Positions 52,445 through 61,248 of a stretch of DNA of 64,000 nt are shown here, one piece after another. The notes beneath the pieces were generated by a model, which worked only from the letters and a program-made list of their open reading frames with translations, was not told where the DNA came from and did not search any database. Made by a program: the position numbers and the translations under genes. This DNA is from Streptacidiphilus jiangxiensis. GTDB lineage: Bacteria > Actinomycetota > Actinomycetes > Streptomycetales > Streptomycetaceae. Numbering within the stretch: position 1 is the first letter of the stretch; each line of letters opens with the position of its first letter. The stretch covers positions 62,001 to 126,000 of the forward strand of contig NZ_FOAZ01000012.1 in NCBI RefSeq assembly GCF_900109465.1, given 5' to 3'.

Positions 52445-52477
52445 GGCCCCCACCTCCGGTCTCCGGAAGTGGGGGCC
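52445..52477. terminator. Hairpin between hutD-like gene and divIVA
   Basis: 52445-52459 (GGCCCCCACCTCCGG) pairs with 52463-52477 with one mismatch, loop TCT; a T tract follows on the plus strand. It serves the two convergent genes. Confidence 0.85.
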
Positions 52478-52492
52478 TTTTCGGCGAGAGAC

Positions 52493-53716
52493 TTAGTTCT
52501 CGTCGTCCTGGTCGATCAGGAACCCGCGCATCGGCTGGGGCGCCTGCTGCAGCGGGGGCTGCGGGCGGACCGCGGCCATCGGCTGCGTCATCGCGGCCGG
52601 CGGAGCCGGCTGCGCGCCGGCCGGCTGGAACGCGTTGCCACCGAAGGACGGGCCGTTCTGGCCGCCGCCGAAGGACTGCTGGCCGCCGAAGGTCTGACCG
52701 CCCATGGACTGGCCGCCGCCGAAGGACGGGCCACCGGCACTCATCGGGGAGGCGCCGACCGGGCTCATCGCGGGCTGGGACAGGGGAGCAGCCGGCGGGA
52801 GCGAAGCCGTGGCCGGAGTGCGCGGCGGCGCGAGGCTGTCGTCCGCCTGGGACTCCAGCTGACGCAGCTGCGTCTCCAGGTAGGACTTCAGACGCGTGCG
52901 GTACTCACGCTCGAACGCACGCAGGTCCTCGACCTTGCGCTCCAGCGTGGCCCGCGCGGACTCCAGGGAGCCCATCGCGACGCGGTGCTTCTCCTGGGCG
53001 TCCCGCTCCAGCGCGTCCGCCTTGGCGCGGGCGTCGCGCTCCAGACCCTCGGCGCGGCTGCGGGCCTCGCCGACGATCTTGTTGGCCTCGGAGCGGGCCT
53101 CGGCGATCGCCTGGTCGGCGGTCTGCTGGGCCAGGGCGAGGACACGGGCAGCGGAGTCGTTGTTCGGCTGCGGCTGCTGCATCATCGGCTGCGGCTGCTG
53201 CATGGGGGCGAGGCCGCCCATGGTGTGGCCGCCCATCGGACCGGCCATCTGCGGGGCCGGCTGGAGCTGCGGAGCACCCGGGCCCGGGAGGGCCGGCTGA
53301 CCGCCGGGCAGCTGCGGCTGGCCGGGGTGGCCCATCTGCTGCTGCATGTGCGGCGGCATGCCCTGCGGGGGCATCCCCTGCTGCGGAACCGGCGGGCCGG
53401 ATATGGCGGCGGGCACGGGCGCGCCCGGACGCTGCTGCTGCGGGTGGCCCTGCTGCGGGTGCTGCCCGTCCTGGGGACCGGGGCCCGGCAGCTCGCGACG
53501 CTGCTGCTGCTGGTTCTGCGCGGCCTGCTGGTTCTGCGCGGCCGCACGGGTCGCCGCGGCCAGCTTGGCGCGCAGGTCCTCGTTCTCGCGCAGCAGGCGA
53601 GTCAGCTCGCCTTCGACCTCGTCGAGGAAGGCGTCGACCTCGTCCTCGTCATAGCCTTCGCGGAGGCGGACGGTCGTGAACTGCTTGTTCCGAACGTCCT
53701 CGGGGGTCAATGCCAT
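52493..53716 (-). CDS. divIVA: Polar-growth scaffold DivIVA
   Basis: 407 residues. DivIVA N-terminal domain (MALTPEDVRNKQFTTVRLRE, about 1-60) directs membrane binding; a Gln/Pro/Met-rich linker (about 61-185); a long coiled coil (about 186-300, ARVLALAQQTADQAIAEARS onward); and a Gly/Gln/Pro-rich tail ending DQDDEN. It marks hyphal tips and recruits wall synthesis; in streptomycetes it is essential. Last gene of the division cluster on the minus strand. Confidence 0.95.
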   Translation of the reverse strand: MALTPEDVRNKQFTTVRLREGYDEDEVDAFLDEVEGELTRLLRENEDLRAKLAAATRAAAQNQQAAQNQQQQRRELPGPGPQDGQHPQQGHPQQQRPGAPVPAAISGPPVPQQGMPPQGMPPHMQQQMGHPGQPQLPGGQPALPGPGAPQLQPAPQMAGPMGGHTMGGLAPMQQPQPMMQQPQPNNDSAARVLALAQQTADQAIAEARSEANKIVGEARSRAEGLERDARAKADALERDAQEKHRVAMGSLESARATLERKVEDLRAFEREYRTRLKSYLETQLRQLESQADDSLAPPRTPATASLPPAAPLSQPAMSPVGASPMSAGGPSFGGGQSMGGQTFGGQQSFGGGQNGPSFGGNAFQPAGAQPAPPAAMTQPMAAVRPQPPLQQAPQPMRGFLIDQDDEN

Positions 53717-53762
53717 TTCTTCACCTCAACGTGATCGTCGGACACCTGGGCATCTGCGTAGG

Positions 53763-54047
53763 TCACAGCTGCCCCACGACCTGGATCAAGATCAACACAA
53801 TGATGATCAGCAGCATGAAGGCAAGGTCGAGGGCTGCGCCCCCGATCCGCACCGGCGGGATCCACCGTCGCAACAACTTGAGCGGCGGATCCGTGACGGT
53901 GTAGATGCTCTCCAGCACGACGACCATGGCTCGGCCCGGTCGCCAGTCGCGGGCGAAGAACTGGACCCAGTCCATCACCATGCGTGCCAGGAGCAGGACG
54001 AAGAAACACATCAAGACGATGTACAGCACCTGCCATACAACGCTCAC
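53763..54047 (-). CDS. ylmG: YggT-family membrane protein (YlmG/SepG)
   Basis: 94 residues from a GTG. Two membrane segments (about 5-22 and 73-92) around YTVTDPPLKLLRRWIPPVR, the family motif. In streptomycetes the product at this site (SepG) helps place the Z ring and affects spore compaction. Between sepF and divIVA as expected. Confidence 0.9.
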   Translation of the reverse strand: MSVVWQVLYIVLMCFFVLLLARMVMDWVQFFARDWRPGRAMVVVLESIYTVTDPPLKLLRRWIPPVRIGGAALDLAFMLLIIIVLILIQVVGQL

Positions 54048-54074
54048 CGTGTCTCCCCTCGCCCTTCATGCCTG

Positions 54075-54671
54075 TCAGCTCTGGTTGAAGAACCCGCCCT
54101 CGGCGATCCGTGCCTTGTCCTCCGCCGTTACATCGACGTTAGCAGGAGACAGCAGGAACACCTTCTGCGTCACGCGCTCGATGCTGCCGTGAAGCCCGAA
54201 GACGAGTCCAGCCGCGAAGTCTACGAGGCGCTTGGCATCCGTGTCGTCCATCTCCGTGAGATTCATGATCACAGGAGTGTTGTCACGGAAGTGTTCCCCG
54301 ATGGTACGGGCCTCGTTGTAGGTTCGCGGGTGGAGCGTGGTGATGCGGTAAGGCTCCCGCTCGGAGGCGGTCTTGGACGTGATCACCGGGGCGCTCTTCT
54401 CGACGGGACGACGTTCGGGTGTGATGGACGCCACTGGCGCGATGCGCGGCTCGGGCGCCCGCATCGGGGCGACGACGGCCGAGGCCGCCACCGGCGCGGC
54501 GGCCGGGACGCTCACAGGCGCGGCCGGACGCGGGACCTCCTCGGTCCGCCCGGTCCGCAGCGGCTCGGGCTCGTGGTCGTAGTCGTCGTCCGGGTCGTAA
54601 CCCTGGGCGTCGTAGCCATCGTCCTCCACGAGACCGAGGTAGACCGCCATCTTGCGCATTGCGCCGGCCAT
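54075..54671 (-). CDS. sepF: Cell-division protein SepF
   Basis: 198 residues. N-terminal membrane-binding helix ([17 protein letters not shown]), an acidic linker (Asp/Tyr, then Ala/Pro/Val), then the SepF core (about 105-190): [40 protein letters not shown]. It anchors FtsZ to the membrane in the absence of ftsA, which fits an actinobacterium. Confidence 0.96.
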   Translation of the reverse strand: MAGAMRKMAVYLGLVEDDGYDAQGYDPDDDYDHEPEPLRTGRTEEVPRPAAPVSVPAAAPVAASAVVAPMRAPEPRIAPVASITPERRPVEKSAPVITSKTASEREPYRITTLHPRTYNEARTIGEHFRDNTPVIMNLTEMDDTDAKRLVDFAAGLVFGLHGSIERVTQKVFLLSPANVDVTAEDKARIAEGGFFNQS

Positions 54672-54800
54672 ACTCCTGTCCTCCGCTCTGTGGTGGATCG
54701 GCCTGGGGAGGTTCCACGATCCACGGTTCTTCCCCGGCCCGCCGGGGAGATTCTGGAATGTCCGGATTTGTTCTCCGGTCTGATCTTCTAACCGGTGACG

Positions 54801-55538
54801 TTACCGGAGCGTCGGCCGCGCACCCAGTACCGCCGTACCGATGCGCACGTGTGTCGCACCGGCAGCAATGGCCTCTTCCAGGTCTCCTGACATCCCGGCA
54901 GAGACCATCGTGGCACCAGGGTGCGTCCCCCGTACGCGGGATGCGATTTCCGCGAGACGGCCGAAGGCCCTGCGTGGATCGTCTGCGAACGGACCGACGA
55001 GCGGCGCCACCGCCATCACACCGTCAAGTCGCAGTCCTGGAGCGGCCGCTACGGTCTCGGCCAGCGCCTCCACCTCGCTCGGCGCGACCCCGCCGCGGTG
55101 GGCCCCCTCCGGGGTCTCCGACTCCAGACCGACCTGGATCAGACAGCCCACGTCGGCCCGCCCGCTTTTGACCACTTCCGCGGAGAGTGCGTCGACGAGC
55201 CGGAGCCGGTCCACGGAATGCACACGGTCGGCGTATCGGAGAACGGAACGGACTTTGTTGGTCTGCAATTGCCCCACAAAATGCCAACTGAGGGGCAGAT
55301 CCTTGCATTCCTCCGCTTTTGGCGCGGCGTCCTGGTCGCGGTTCTCCGCGACGTCCCGGACGCCCAGCTCGGCGAGCAGGCGGGTGTCGGAGGCCGGGTA
55401 GGTCTTGGTGACGACCACCAGGGTGACCTCGTCGCGGGGGCGCGCGGCCGCGGCGCAGGCGGCGTCGATGCGCGCCTTCACGGCGGCGAGGTTTGTCCGG
55501 AGTTCAGCCAGACGCTCCGCAGATGTCAGATTTGTCAC
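54801..55538 (-). CDS. yggS: PLP homeostasis protein (YggS/YlmE family)
   Basis: 245 residues from a GTG overlapping the pgeF stop (GTGA). PLP-binding Lys in LVVVTKTYPAS; HFVGQLQTNK and the phosphate-binding end RIGTAVLGAR. It has no known catalysis and buffers PLP. Upstream neighbour pgeF; the 129 bp to sepF hold no gene. Confidence 0.94.
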   Translation of the reverse strand: MTNLTSAERLAELRTNLAAVKARIDAACAAAARPRDEVTLVVVTKTYPASDTRLLAELGVRDVAENRDQDAAPKAEECKDLPLSWHFVGQLQTNKVRSVLRYADRVHSVDRLRLVDALSAEVVKSGRADVGCLIQVGLESETPEGAHRGGVAPSEVEALAETVAAAPGLRLDGVMAVAPLVGPFADDPRRAFGRLAEIASRVRGTHPGATMVSAGMSGDLEEAIAAGATHVRIGTAVLGARPTLR

Positions 55539-56266
55539 TTGGGATCCCACCAGATGTAGCTCGCCAGACGGCCGGTAAGAGAGGCCCGACGGTAAGAGAA
55601 GTGATGCTCGGACTCGAGGGTGCAGACGTGCTCGCTCGCACGCACGGTCACGCCCTGCCGCGCGAGTTGGCCGGTGACGCCGGCCGGGATGTCGAGGGAC
55701 GGGGTGCCCCAGCCGGTCTCGGCGTACGCCTCCGGGGTTCGGGCGGCGACCTCCGCACGCAGCGGGTCCGGCACCTCGTAGCAGCGTCCGCAGACGCTCG
55801 GACCGATCACGGCCTCGATCTTCTCGGCGCCGAGCTCGCGCATCAGCGCGACGACGGTGTCGGCGACGCCCTTGTGCAGCCCCGGCCGCCCGACATGGGC
55901 GGCACCGACGACTCCGGCCTCGGGGTCGGCAAGCAGGATCGGCGTGCAGTCGGCCGTGAGGACCGCGAGCGCGAGTCCCTGGGTCCGCGTCGCGACACAG
56001 TCCACGGACGGAGCCTCTCCGTCCGGTTGCCGCCCGCTCGCGATGAAGCCCTCGGCGCCGTGGACCTGGTTCATCCAGACCACGTCCGCCGGGTCGATCC
56101 CGAGCGCGTTCGCCGCGAGCCTCCGGTTCTCCCGGACGGCCGTGGGATCGTCGCCCACCGCACCGCCGAGGTTCAACTCGGCGTAGGGCTCCGCACTCAC
56201 CCCGCCCCACCGGTCCGTGAAGGCGGCGTGGACTCCATGCCCCAGGTCAATCCGCTGGCCGATCAT
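55535..56266 (-). CDS. pgeF: Peptidoglycan editing factor PgeF (YlmD/YfiH)
   Basis: 243 residues. Zinc-binding motifs NQVHGAE, VLTADCTPILL and AAHVGRPGLHKGVAD; SVCGRCYEVPDPLR follows. PgeF removes L-Ser wrongly placed in the muropeptide stem; homologues (laccase-domain) also act on purines. The stretch usually written HAGWRG is HVGRPG here. Confidence 0.93.
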   Translation of the reverse strand: MIGQRIDLGHGVHAAFTDRWGGVSAEPYAELNLGGAVGDDPTAVRENRRLAANALGIDPADVVWMNQVHGAEGFIASGRQPDGEAPSVDCVATRTQGLALAVLTADCTPILLADPEAGVVGAAHVGRPGLHKGVADTVVALMRELGAEKIEAVIGPSVCGRCYEVPDPLRAEVAARTPEAYAETGWGTPSLDIPAGVTGQLARQGVTVRASEHVCTLESEHHFSYRRASLTGRLASYIWWDPK

Positions 56267-56288
56267 GGGATCACCTTATGGCACAGCA

Positions 56289-56321
56289 AATCCCCCGGAG
56301 CGCGGAGCGCTCCGGGGGATT
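56289..56321 (-). terminator. Hairpin terminator after ftsZ
   Basis: Perfect 15-bp stem: 56289-56303 with 56307-56321, loop GGA. It lies 14 bp past the ftsZ stop and before pgeF, so ftsZ can be transcribed apart from the genes downstream. Confidence 0.88.
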
Positions 56322-56334
56322 CGGGCACGACGAC

Positions 56335-57561
56335 TTACTTCAGGAAGTCCGGAACGTCGAGCTCCTCCGCCGCCGAGTCGACGTACGGCGGGCGCGGGGG
56401 CGCCTGCTGCGGGACCGGGGGGATGGTGGGCTCGGCCGTCGGACGCGGGGCGTCCTCCGCGCGGGGGACGCTGCCGAGCGTGTGCATGCTGCGGCCCGTG
56501 GCCGTCGAGCCGACCGCCGAGGATCCGGCGGACGCCGCGCGCGGGAAGTCCGGCGTCGCGGAGCGCTCGGTCGTCGCGGAGCGCACGACGGGCTCACGGA
56601 CGATCGGGGTCGGCTGCCCGCCGTCGAAGCCGGCGGCGATGACGGTGACGCGGACCTCGTCGCCGAGCGCGTCGTCGATGACCGCGCCGAAGATGATGTT
56701 CGCCTCGGGGTGCGCGGCCTCGCTGACCAGCTGGGCCGACTCGTTGATCTCGAACAGGCCGAGGTCGGAGCCGCCGGAGATGGAGAGCAGCACGCCGCGG
56801 GCGCCGTCGATGGACGCCTCCAGCAGCGGCGAGGAGATCGCCATGACCGCCGCCGCCTTCGCGCGGTCCTCGCCGCGCGCCGAGCCGATGCCCATGAGCG
56901 CGGAGCCCGCGCCACTCATCACGGACTTCACGTCCGCGAAGTCGAGGTTGATCAGGCCGGGGGTGGTGATCAGGTCGGTAATGCCCTGAACACCGGAGAG
57001 CAGCACCTGGTCGGCGCTGCGGAACGCGTCCAGCACGCTGACCTGGCGGTCGGAGATGGAGAGCAGGCGGTCGTTCGGGATGACGATGAGGGTGTCGACC
57101 TCCTCGCGCAGCTGCGCGATGCCGTCCTCCGCCTGGTTGGCGCGGCGGCGGCCCTCGAAGGTGAACGGGCGGGTGACCACGCCGATCGTCAGCGCGCCGA
57201 GCGAGCGCGCGATGTTGGCGACCACGGGGGCACCGCCGGTGCCCGTGCCGCCGCCCTCGCCGGCCGTCACGAAGACCATGTCGGCCCCCTTGAGGACCTC
57301 CTCGATCTCCTCGCGGTGGTCCTCGGCCGCCTTGCGGCCGACCTCGGGGTTGGCGCCGGCGCCGAGGCCACGGGTGAGCTCACGGCCCACGTCGAGCTTC
57401 ACGTCGGCGTCGCTCATCAGCAGCGCCTGGGCATCGGTGTTGATCGCGATGAACTCGACGCCCTTGAGCCCGACCTCGATCATCCGGTTGATGGCGTTGA
57501 CGCCGCCGCCGCCGATACCGACGACCTTGATGACTGCGAGGTAGTTCTGCGGTGCTGCCAC
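56335..57561 (-). CDS. ftsZ: Cell-division GTPase FtsZ
   Basis: 408 residues from a GTG with GAGAGG upstream. Tubulin signature GGGTGTG at residues 103-109; [13 protein letters not shown] binds nucleotide; synergy loop [12 protein letters not shown] variable Pro/Arg/Ala linker (about 317-395) precedes the C-terminal peptide DVPDFLK, which binds partners such as SepF. It forms the Z ring at vegetative septa and the ladders of sporulating hyphae. Confidence 0.98.
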   Translation of the reverse strand: MAAPQNYLAVIKVVGIGGGGVNAINRMIEVGLKGVEFIAINTDAQALLMSDADVKLDVGRELTRGLGAGANPEVGRKAAEDHREEIEEVLKGADMVFVTAGEGGGTGTGGAPVVANIARSLGALTIGVVTRPFTFEGRRRANQAEDGIAQLREEVDTLIVIPNDRLLSISDRQVSVLDAFRSADQVLLSGVQGITDLITTPGLINLDFADVKSVMSGAGSALMGIGSARGEDRAKAAAVMAISSPLLEASIDGARGVLLSISGGSDLGLFEINESAQLVSEAAHPEANIIFGAVIDDALGDEVRVTVIAAGFDGGQPTPIVREPVVRSATTERSATPDFPRAASAGSSAVGSTATGRSMHTLGSVPRAEDAPRPTAEPTIPPVPQQAPPRPPYVDSAAEELDVPDFLK

Positions 57562-57597
57562 GTCGAAGGCCTCTCGCCTCGGATCTGTCTACTCACC

Positions 57598-57614
57598 CTA
57601 AACATGAGGTTTAG
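57598..57614. promoter_or_regulatory. Palindrome close upstream of ftsZ
   Basis: CTAAAC (57598-57603) and GTTTAG (57609-57614) are inverted arms around ATGAG, 37 bp before the ftsZ start. Confidence 0.5.
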
Positions 57615-57644
57615 AGTTAATGCTATGTCACTGCTGCATTATCC

Positions 57645-57661
57645 ACTGTCACTAGGACAGT
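57645..57661. promoter_or_regulatory. Second palindrome upstream of ftsZ
   Basis: ACTGTC (57645-57650) and GACAGT (57656-57661) flank ACTAG, 84 bp before the ftsZ start. A GACAC, the core of the WhiA consensus, lies further up at 57688-57692. Confidence 0.5.
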
Positions 57662-57788
57662 AGGCATCGAGCCTTGCCGGTTCAACGGACACGCCGAGCA
57701 AGCAACCATTTATTGTTGAGCCTATGTGATCTAAGGGCCGTGCGCGTACACGGGGGTCAACAAGCGTCACGGCTCAGTGGACAGTCCG

Positions 57789-58568
57789 TCAAGACCGAAG
57801 TGCCGGATCTGTCGGTGCGCTCACGTCGTACCCCCTGGCGTCCTGCTTCAGGAGCGCTCCCAGCACCACCGCCTTGCGGGCGCTCTGCTCGGGGCTGCCC
57901 CAATAGACCGTGCCCGAAGGACCGTTGAGGGTCAGCTCGATGTCGTCGTACGAGTGGACGACGACCGCCGCAGTACGCCGGGCCAGCGCCGCCGGGAGGG
58001 AGCGCGCCACCTCCACCGCGCCGGCGACCAGTACCTGCTCGGGGAACTGGGCGAGCTCCCCCTTGCCCGCCGCCGAGAGCGCGAGCTGCACGACGGGGAC
58101 ACCGGGCGGCGCGGCCGGCAGCGTGGCGAAGCGCACGCCCGCGGTGTCCTCCAACGTGAACGTGCCGTTCGCGCCGCGGACCGCGGCGACCGGCGTGCGC
58201 TCGGTGACGGTGATGGTGACCGCGTGCGGCCAGGAGGTGGTCACGTCGGCGTGGTCGACCCGGGGCAGGGCCTTCTCGACCCGCGCCTCGACCGCCCCGG
58301 TGTCCAGCCGCTCCAGCGGACCGCCCAGCGGCACCTGGGCGGCCTGCAGCACCTGATCCCTGGTCAGCGCCTTCGCCCCGATCACGCTGACGGTGCGCAC
58401 GTCGAAGACCGAGGAGAACCAGACCAGCCAGATCCCCGTGCCCAGCAGCACGGCGACCAGCCCGCTCAGCACCGCGATGCCGCGCCGGGACAGCTTGAGC
58501 CTGGGCCGTGGCGCCTGTTCGGCACCCGCCTCGGCCCGGTCCTCCTCGACCCCGACGTACTCAGCCAC
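57789..58568 (-). CDS. ftsQ: Cell-division protein FtsQ
   Basis: 259 residues from a GTG at 58568; a GTG at 58580 would add four. A cytoplasmic start of about 28 residues, one membrane helix (about 30-50), then the POTRA domain (FDVRTVSVIGAKALTRDQVL) and beta domain. It links FtsW to the divisome. The start overlaps the murG end; 227 bp separate it from ftsZ, which has its own promoter region. Confidence 0.94.
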   Translation of the reverse strand: MAEYVGVEEDRAEAGAEQAPRPRLKLSRRGIAVLSGLVAVLLGTGIWLVWFSSVFDVRTVSVIGAKALTRDQVLQAAQVPLGGPLERLDTGAVEARVEKALPRVDHADVTTSWPHAVTITVTERTPVAAVRGANGTFTLEDTAGVRFATLPAAPPGVPVVQLALSAAGKGELAQFPEQVLVAGAVEVARSLPAALARRTAAVVVHSYDDIELTLNGPSGTVYWGSPEQSARKAVVLGALLKQDARGYDVSAPTDPALRS

Positions 58569-59667
58569 GCCGGCGACCACCCCGATGGGCGTCGATCGCC
58601 TCGTACACCATCTGCGCCAGCAACTGGTCCGCGTCGCGGCGGCCGAACTCGGCGGCGGCGTGGGACATCTGCCACAGGCGCTGCGGGTCGGTCAGCACCG
58701 GCAGGACGTTCTGCAGCACCCACTCCGGGGTCAGCTCGGCGTCGTCGATCAGCAGGCCGCCGCCCGCGCGGACGACCGGCTGGGCGTTCAGGCGCTGCTC
58801 GCCGTTGCCGATCGGCAGCGGCACGAAGACGCCCGGCAGACCGACGGCCGCCAGCTCGGCGACGGTCATCGCGCCGGCCCGGCAGAGCATCAGGTCGGCG
58901 GCGGCGTAGGCGAGATCCATCCGGTCCAGGTACGGCAGCGCCCGGTAGGGCGGCATACCGGGCAGGTCGCCCACCGGCGGCAGCTCGTTCTTCGGGCCGA
59001 CCGCGTGCAGGATCTGCACGCCGTACTGCTGCAGGCGCGGCGCCACGGCCTGGATCGTCTCGTTCAGACGTCGGGCCCCCTGCGAGCCGCCGGAGACCAG
59101 CAGCGTGGGCAGGTTCTGCTCCAGCCCGAAGTACTGGCGCGCCTGCGGGCGGGCCATGCCGCGGTCCAGGTTGGCGATGGTCTGCCGCAGCGGGATGCCG
59201 ATGTAGCGGGCCTTCGGGAACTTGCTGTCCGGGGTCGCCACGGCCACGAAGTCGGTGTAGCGGGAGCCGATCTTGTTGGCGACGCCGGGACGGGCGTTGG
59301 CCTCGTGGATGACGATCGGCACGCCGCTGCGCTTGGCCGCGAAGTAGGCCGACATGGAGACGTAGCCGCCGAAGCCGACGACGGCGTCGGCCTTGGTGCG
59401 CTCCAGGATGTCCTGCACGGCCTTGACGGTGTTCCGCAGCCGGCCCGGCAGCGTGATCAGGTCACCGGAGGGCTTGCGCGGCAGCGCGACCTTGGGGATC
59501 AGCGCGAGCTCGTAGCCGCGCTCGGGCACCAGCCGCGTCTCCAGCCCCGACTCGGTGCCGAGAGCGGTGATGCCGACCGTGGGGTCGTTGCGCCGCAGAG
59601 CGTCAGCCAACGCGAGTGCGGGCTCGATATGACCGGCGGTACCACCGCCGGCGAGGACCACATGCAC
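58561..59667 (-). CDS. murG: Lipid II-forming GlcNAc transferase
   Basis: 368 residues. It adds GlcNAc to lipid I on the inner membrane face. Motifs GGGTAGHIEPALALADAL, GFGGYVSMSAYFAAK, IHEANARPGVANK, GGSQGARRLNE and CRAGAMTVAELAA. It lies between ftsW and ftsQ; murC is not here, as in other streptomycetes. Confidence 0.98.
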   Translation of the reverse strand: MHVVLAGGGTAGHIEPALALADALRRNDPTVGITALGTESGLETRLVPERGYELALIPKVALPRKPSGDLITLPGRLRNTVKAVQDILERTKADAVVGFGGYVSMSAYFAAKRSGVPIVIHEANARPGVANKIGSRYTDFVAVATPDSKFPKARYIGIPLRQTIANLDRGMARPQARQYFGLEQNLPTLLVSGGSQGARRLNETIQAVAPRLQQYGVQILHAVGPKNELPPVGDLPGMPPYRALPYLDRMDLAYAAADLMLCRAGAMTVAELAAVGLPGVFVPLPIGNGEQRLNAQPVVRAGGGLLIDDAELTPEWVLQNVLPVLTDPQRLWQMSHAAAEFGRRDADQLLAQMVYEAIDAHRGGRRRG

Positions 59668-59673
59668 CGAAAT

Positions 59674-60963
59674 TCACCGCTCCTTGTGGGGCCACCGGAG
59701 GAACCGGCGCCGATCCTGCTTGTCTGTCTTGCCCTTGCCCTTGCGCCTGCTCCGCGCGGCGAGTGCCGCCTTCGCGCTCGGCTCGCTGCGTGCGAAGCAG
59801 AGCAGCAGGCCGACCGCGAACATGGTCGGCAGCAGGGCGGAACCGCCGTAGGAGAACATCGGGAGGGGAACGCCCGCGATGGGCAGGAGTTCCAGCGCCG
59901 CCCCAATGTTGATCATGGCCTGGGCCATGATCCAGGTGGTGGCGCCTCCCGCTGCGTACCTGATGAACGGCTCCTTCGTGCGTACGGCCACGCGGATACC
60001 CGCATACCCTAGTGCCGCGAAGAGAACGAGGACCGACACCGTCCCCGCGAGACCCAGCTCCTCACCGGTCACGGCGAAGATGAAGTCGGTGTGCGGCTCG
60101 GGCAGCTGACCCCATTTCTGCACACTCGCGCCGATCCCGGTCCCGAAGATCCCGCCGGAGGCGAGCGCCCAGATGCCGTGCACGGCCTGGAAGCAGGAGC
60201 CGTCCGCGCCGACGTGCGTCGCGCCGATGCAGGACAGGCGCGAGAGCCGGTGCGGCACGGTGATGATGAGCAGGGCGCTGACCAGCAGCGCGAGCAACGC
60301 GCTGGCACTGAACAGGCGCGCGGGCGCGCCGGCCATCCAGAGCAGACCGAAGAGCAGCGCACAGATGATCATCGCGGTGCCCATGTCGCCGCCGGCCAGG
60401 ACGAGCGCGAGCAGCAGCAGGCCCACCGGGACGAGCGGGATGAGCAGGTGCTTCCACTCCCCGAGAGTTTTCATCTGTTGTTTACGGGTGAGCAGATCGG
60501 CGGCCCACAGGACGAGCGCGAGCTTGGCGAACTCCGAGGGCTGGATCTGGAAGAACCCGCCCAGCCGGATCCAGTTCCGGTTGCCGTTCACGGCGACCCC
60601 GATGCCCGGCACCATCACGGCGAGCAGCAGCAGGATCACCCCGAGCAGCAGCGGGTACGCGAGCGCACGGTGCACACGCACCGGGAGGCGCACGGCCAGG
60701 TACATCAGTCCTGCGCCCAGGACGATGGAGATGAGCTGCTTCTTGAAGTAGTAGTCGAAGGGGAGGCCTTCGAGGCGTGCCTGGATCTGCGAGGCGGAGA
60801 ACACCATCAGCAGACCGAGGACGAGAATCAGCGCGGCGGAGCCCAGGATCAGGTAATACGGCGTCAGCGGCCGTTCCAGACCCTTCTGGAAGCGTCTCCA
60901 GGCGCTCTGCAGCCGCGTGAACCGGCTGTAGGACCGGAAGGTTGCGACGTTCGCTTCCGGCAC
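59674..60963 (-). CDS. ftsW: Lipid II polymerase FtsW
   Basis: 429 residues from a GTG. A cytoplasmic N-terminus of about 38 residues, about ten membrane helices, the NRNWIRLGGFFQIQPSE loop and the conserved FAVTGEELG and PLPMFSYGGSALL motifs of SEDS glycosyltransferases. The C-terminus is strongly basic. It makes septal glycan strands. Confidence 0.97.
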   Translation of the reverse strand: MPEANVATFRSYSRFTRLQSAWRRFQKGLERPLTPYYLILGSAALILVLGLLMVFSASQIQARLEGLPFDYYFKKQLISIVLGAGLMYLAVRLPVRVHRALAYPLLLGVILLLLAVMVPGIGVAVNGNRNWIRLGGFFQIQPSEFAKLALVLWAADLLTRKQQMKTLGEWKHLLIPLVPVGLLLLALVLAGGDMGTAMIICALLFGLLWMAGAPARLFSASALLALLVSALLIITVPHRLSRLSCIGATHVGADGSCFQAVHGIWALASGGIFGTGIGASVQKWGQLPEPHTDFIFAVTGEELGLAGTVSVLVLFAALGYAGIRVAVRTKEPFIRYAAGGATTWIMAQAMINIGAALELLPIAGVPLPMFSYGGSALLPTMFAVGLLLCFARSEPSAKAALAARSRRKGKGKTDKQDRRRFLRWPHKER

Positions 60964-61131
60964 TTCGGTGGTCCTCTCCCCTGCGCTTACGCCTACCGGC
61001 GACTGACCCTACCGGGTTAAACGCCAGGAGCCAGTTGCAACACGTCAGGGCGCGGGCCTCCACCGATTCGCGGCTCCGCCGCCGGAGCGCGAGCGGGTCG
61101 GTCAAGCTGCCGCAGCCAGTGGCGAACGCCC
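60964..61131. other. Gap between murD and ftsW
   Basis: 168 bp between the ftsW start and the palindromic element. No reading frame is supported. A promoter for ftsW could lie here on the minus strand, but no hexamer pair stands out. Confidence 0.4.
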
Positions 61132-61235
61132 AGGGGCGCGGGGAACTGCGCGAGAAACCACCGGCGTACGGATGGCCCTGCTCGGTGAGGACCATCCGCA
61201 TGTCGGTGGCTTGTCGCGCAGTTCCCCGCGCCCCT
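61132..61235. repeat. Palindromic intergenic element, copy 2, inside the division cluster
   Basis: Perfect 22-bp inverted arms, 61132-61153 (AGGGGCGCGGGGAACTGCGC then GA) and 61214-61235, around a 60-bp interior sharing blocks such as GGATGGCCCTG and GAGGACCAT with the reverse complement of copy 1. Confidence 0.92.
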
Positions 61236-61248
61236 TGGCTGAGTGCAA

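Noticed and set aside
52321-61235. The two palindromic elements as parts of a CRISPR array
   Set aside because: They lie 9 kb apart, in opposite orientation, with conserved interiors rather than unique spacers, and no cas genes are present.
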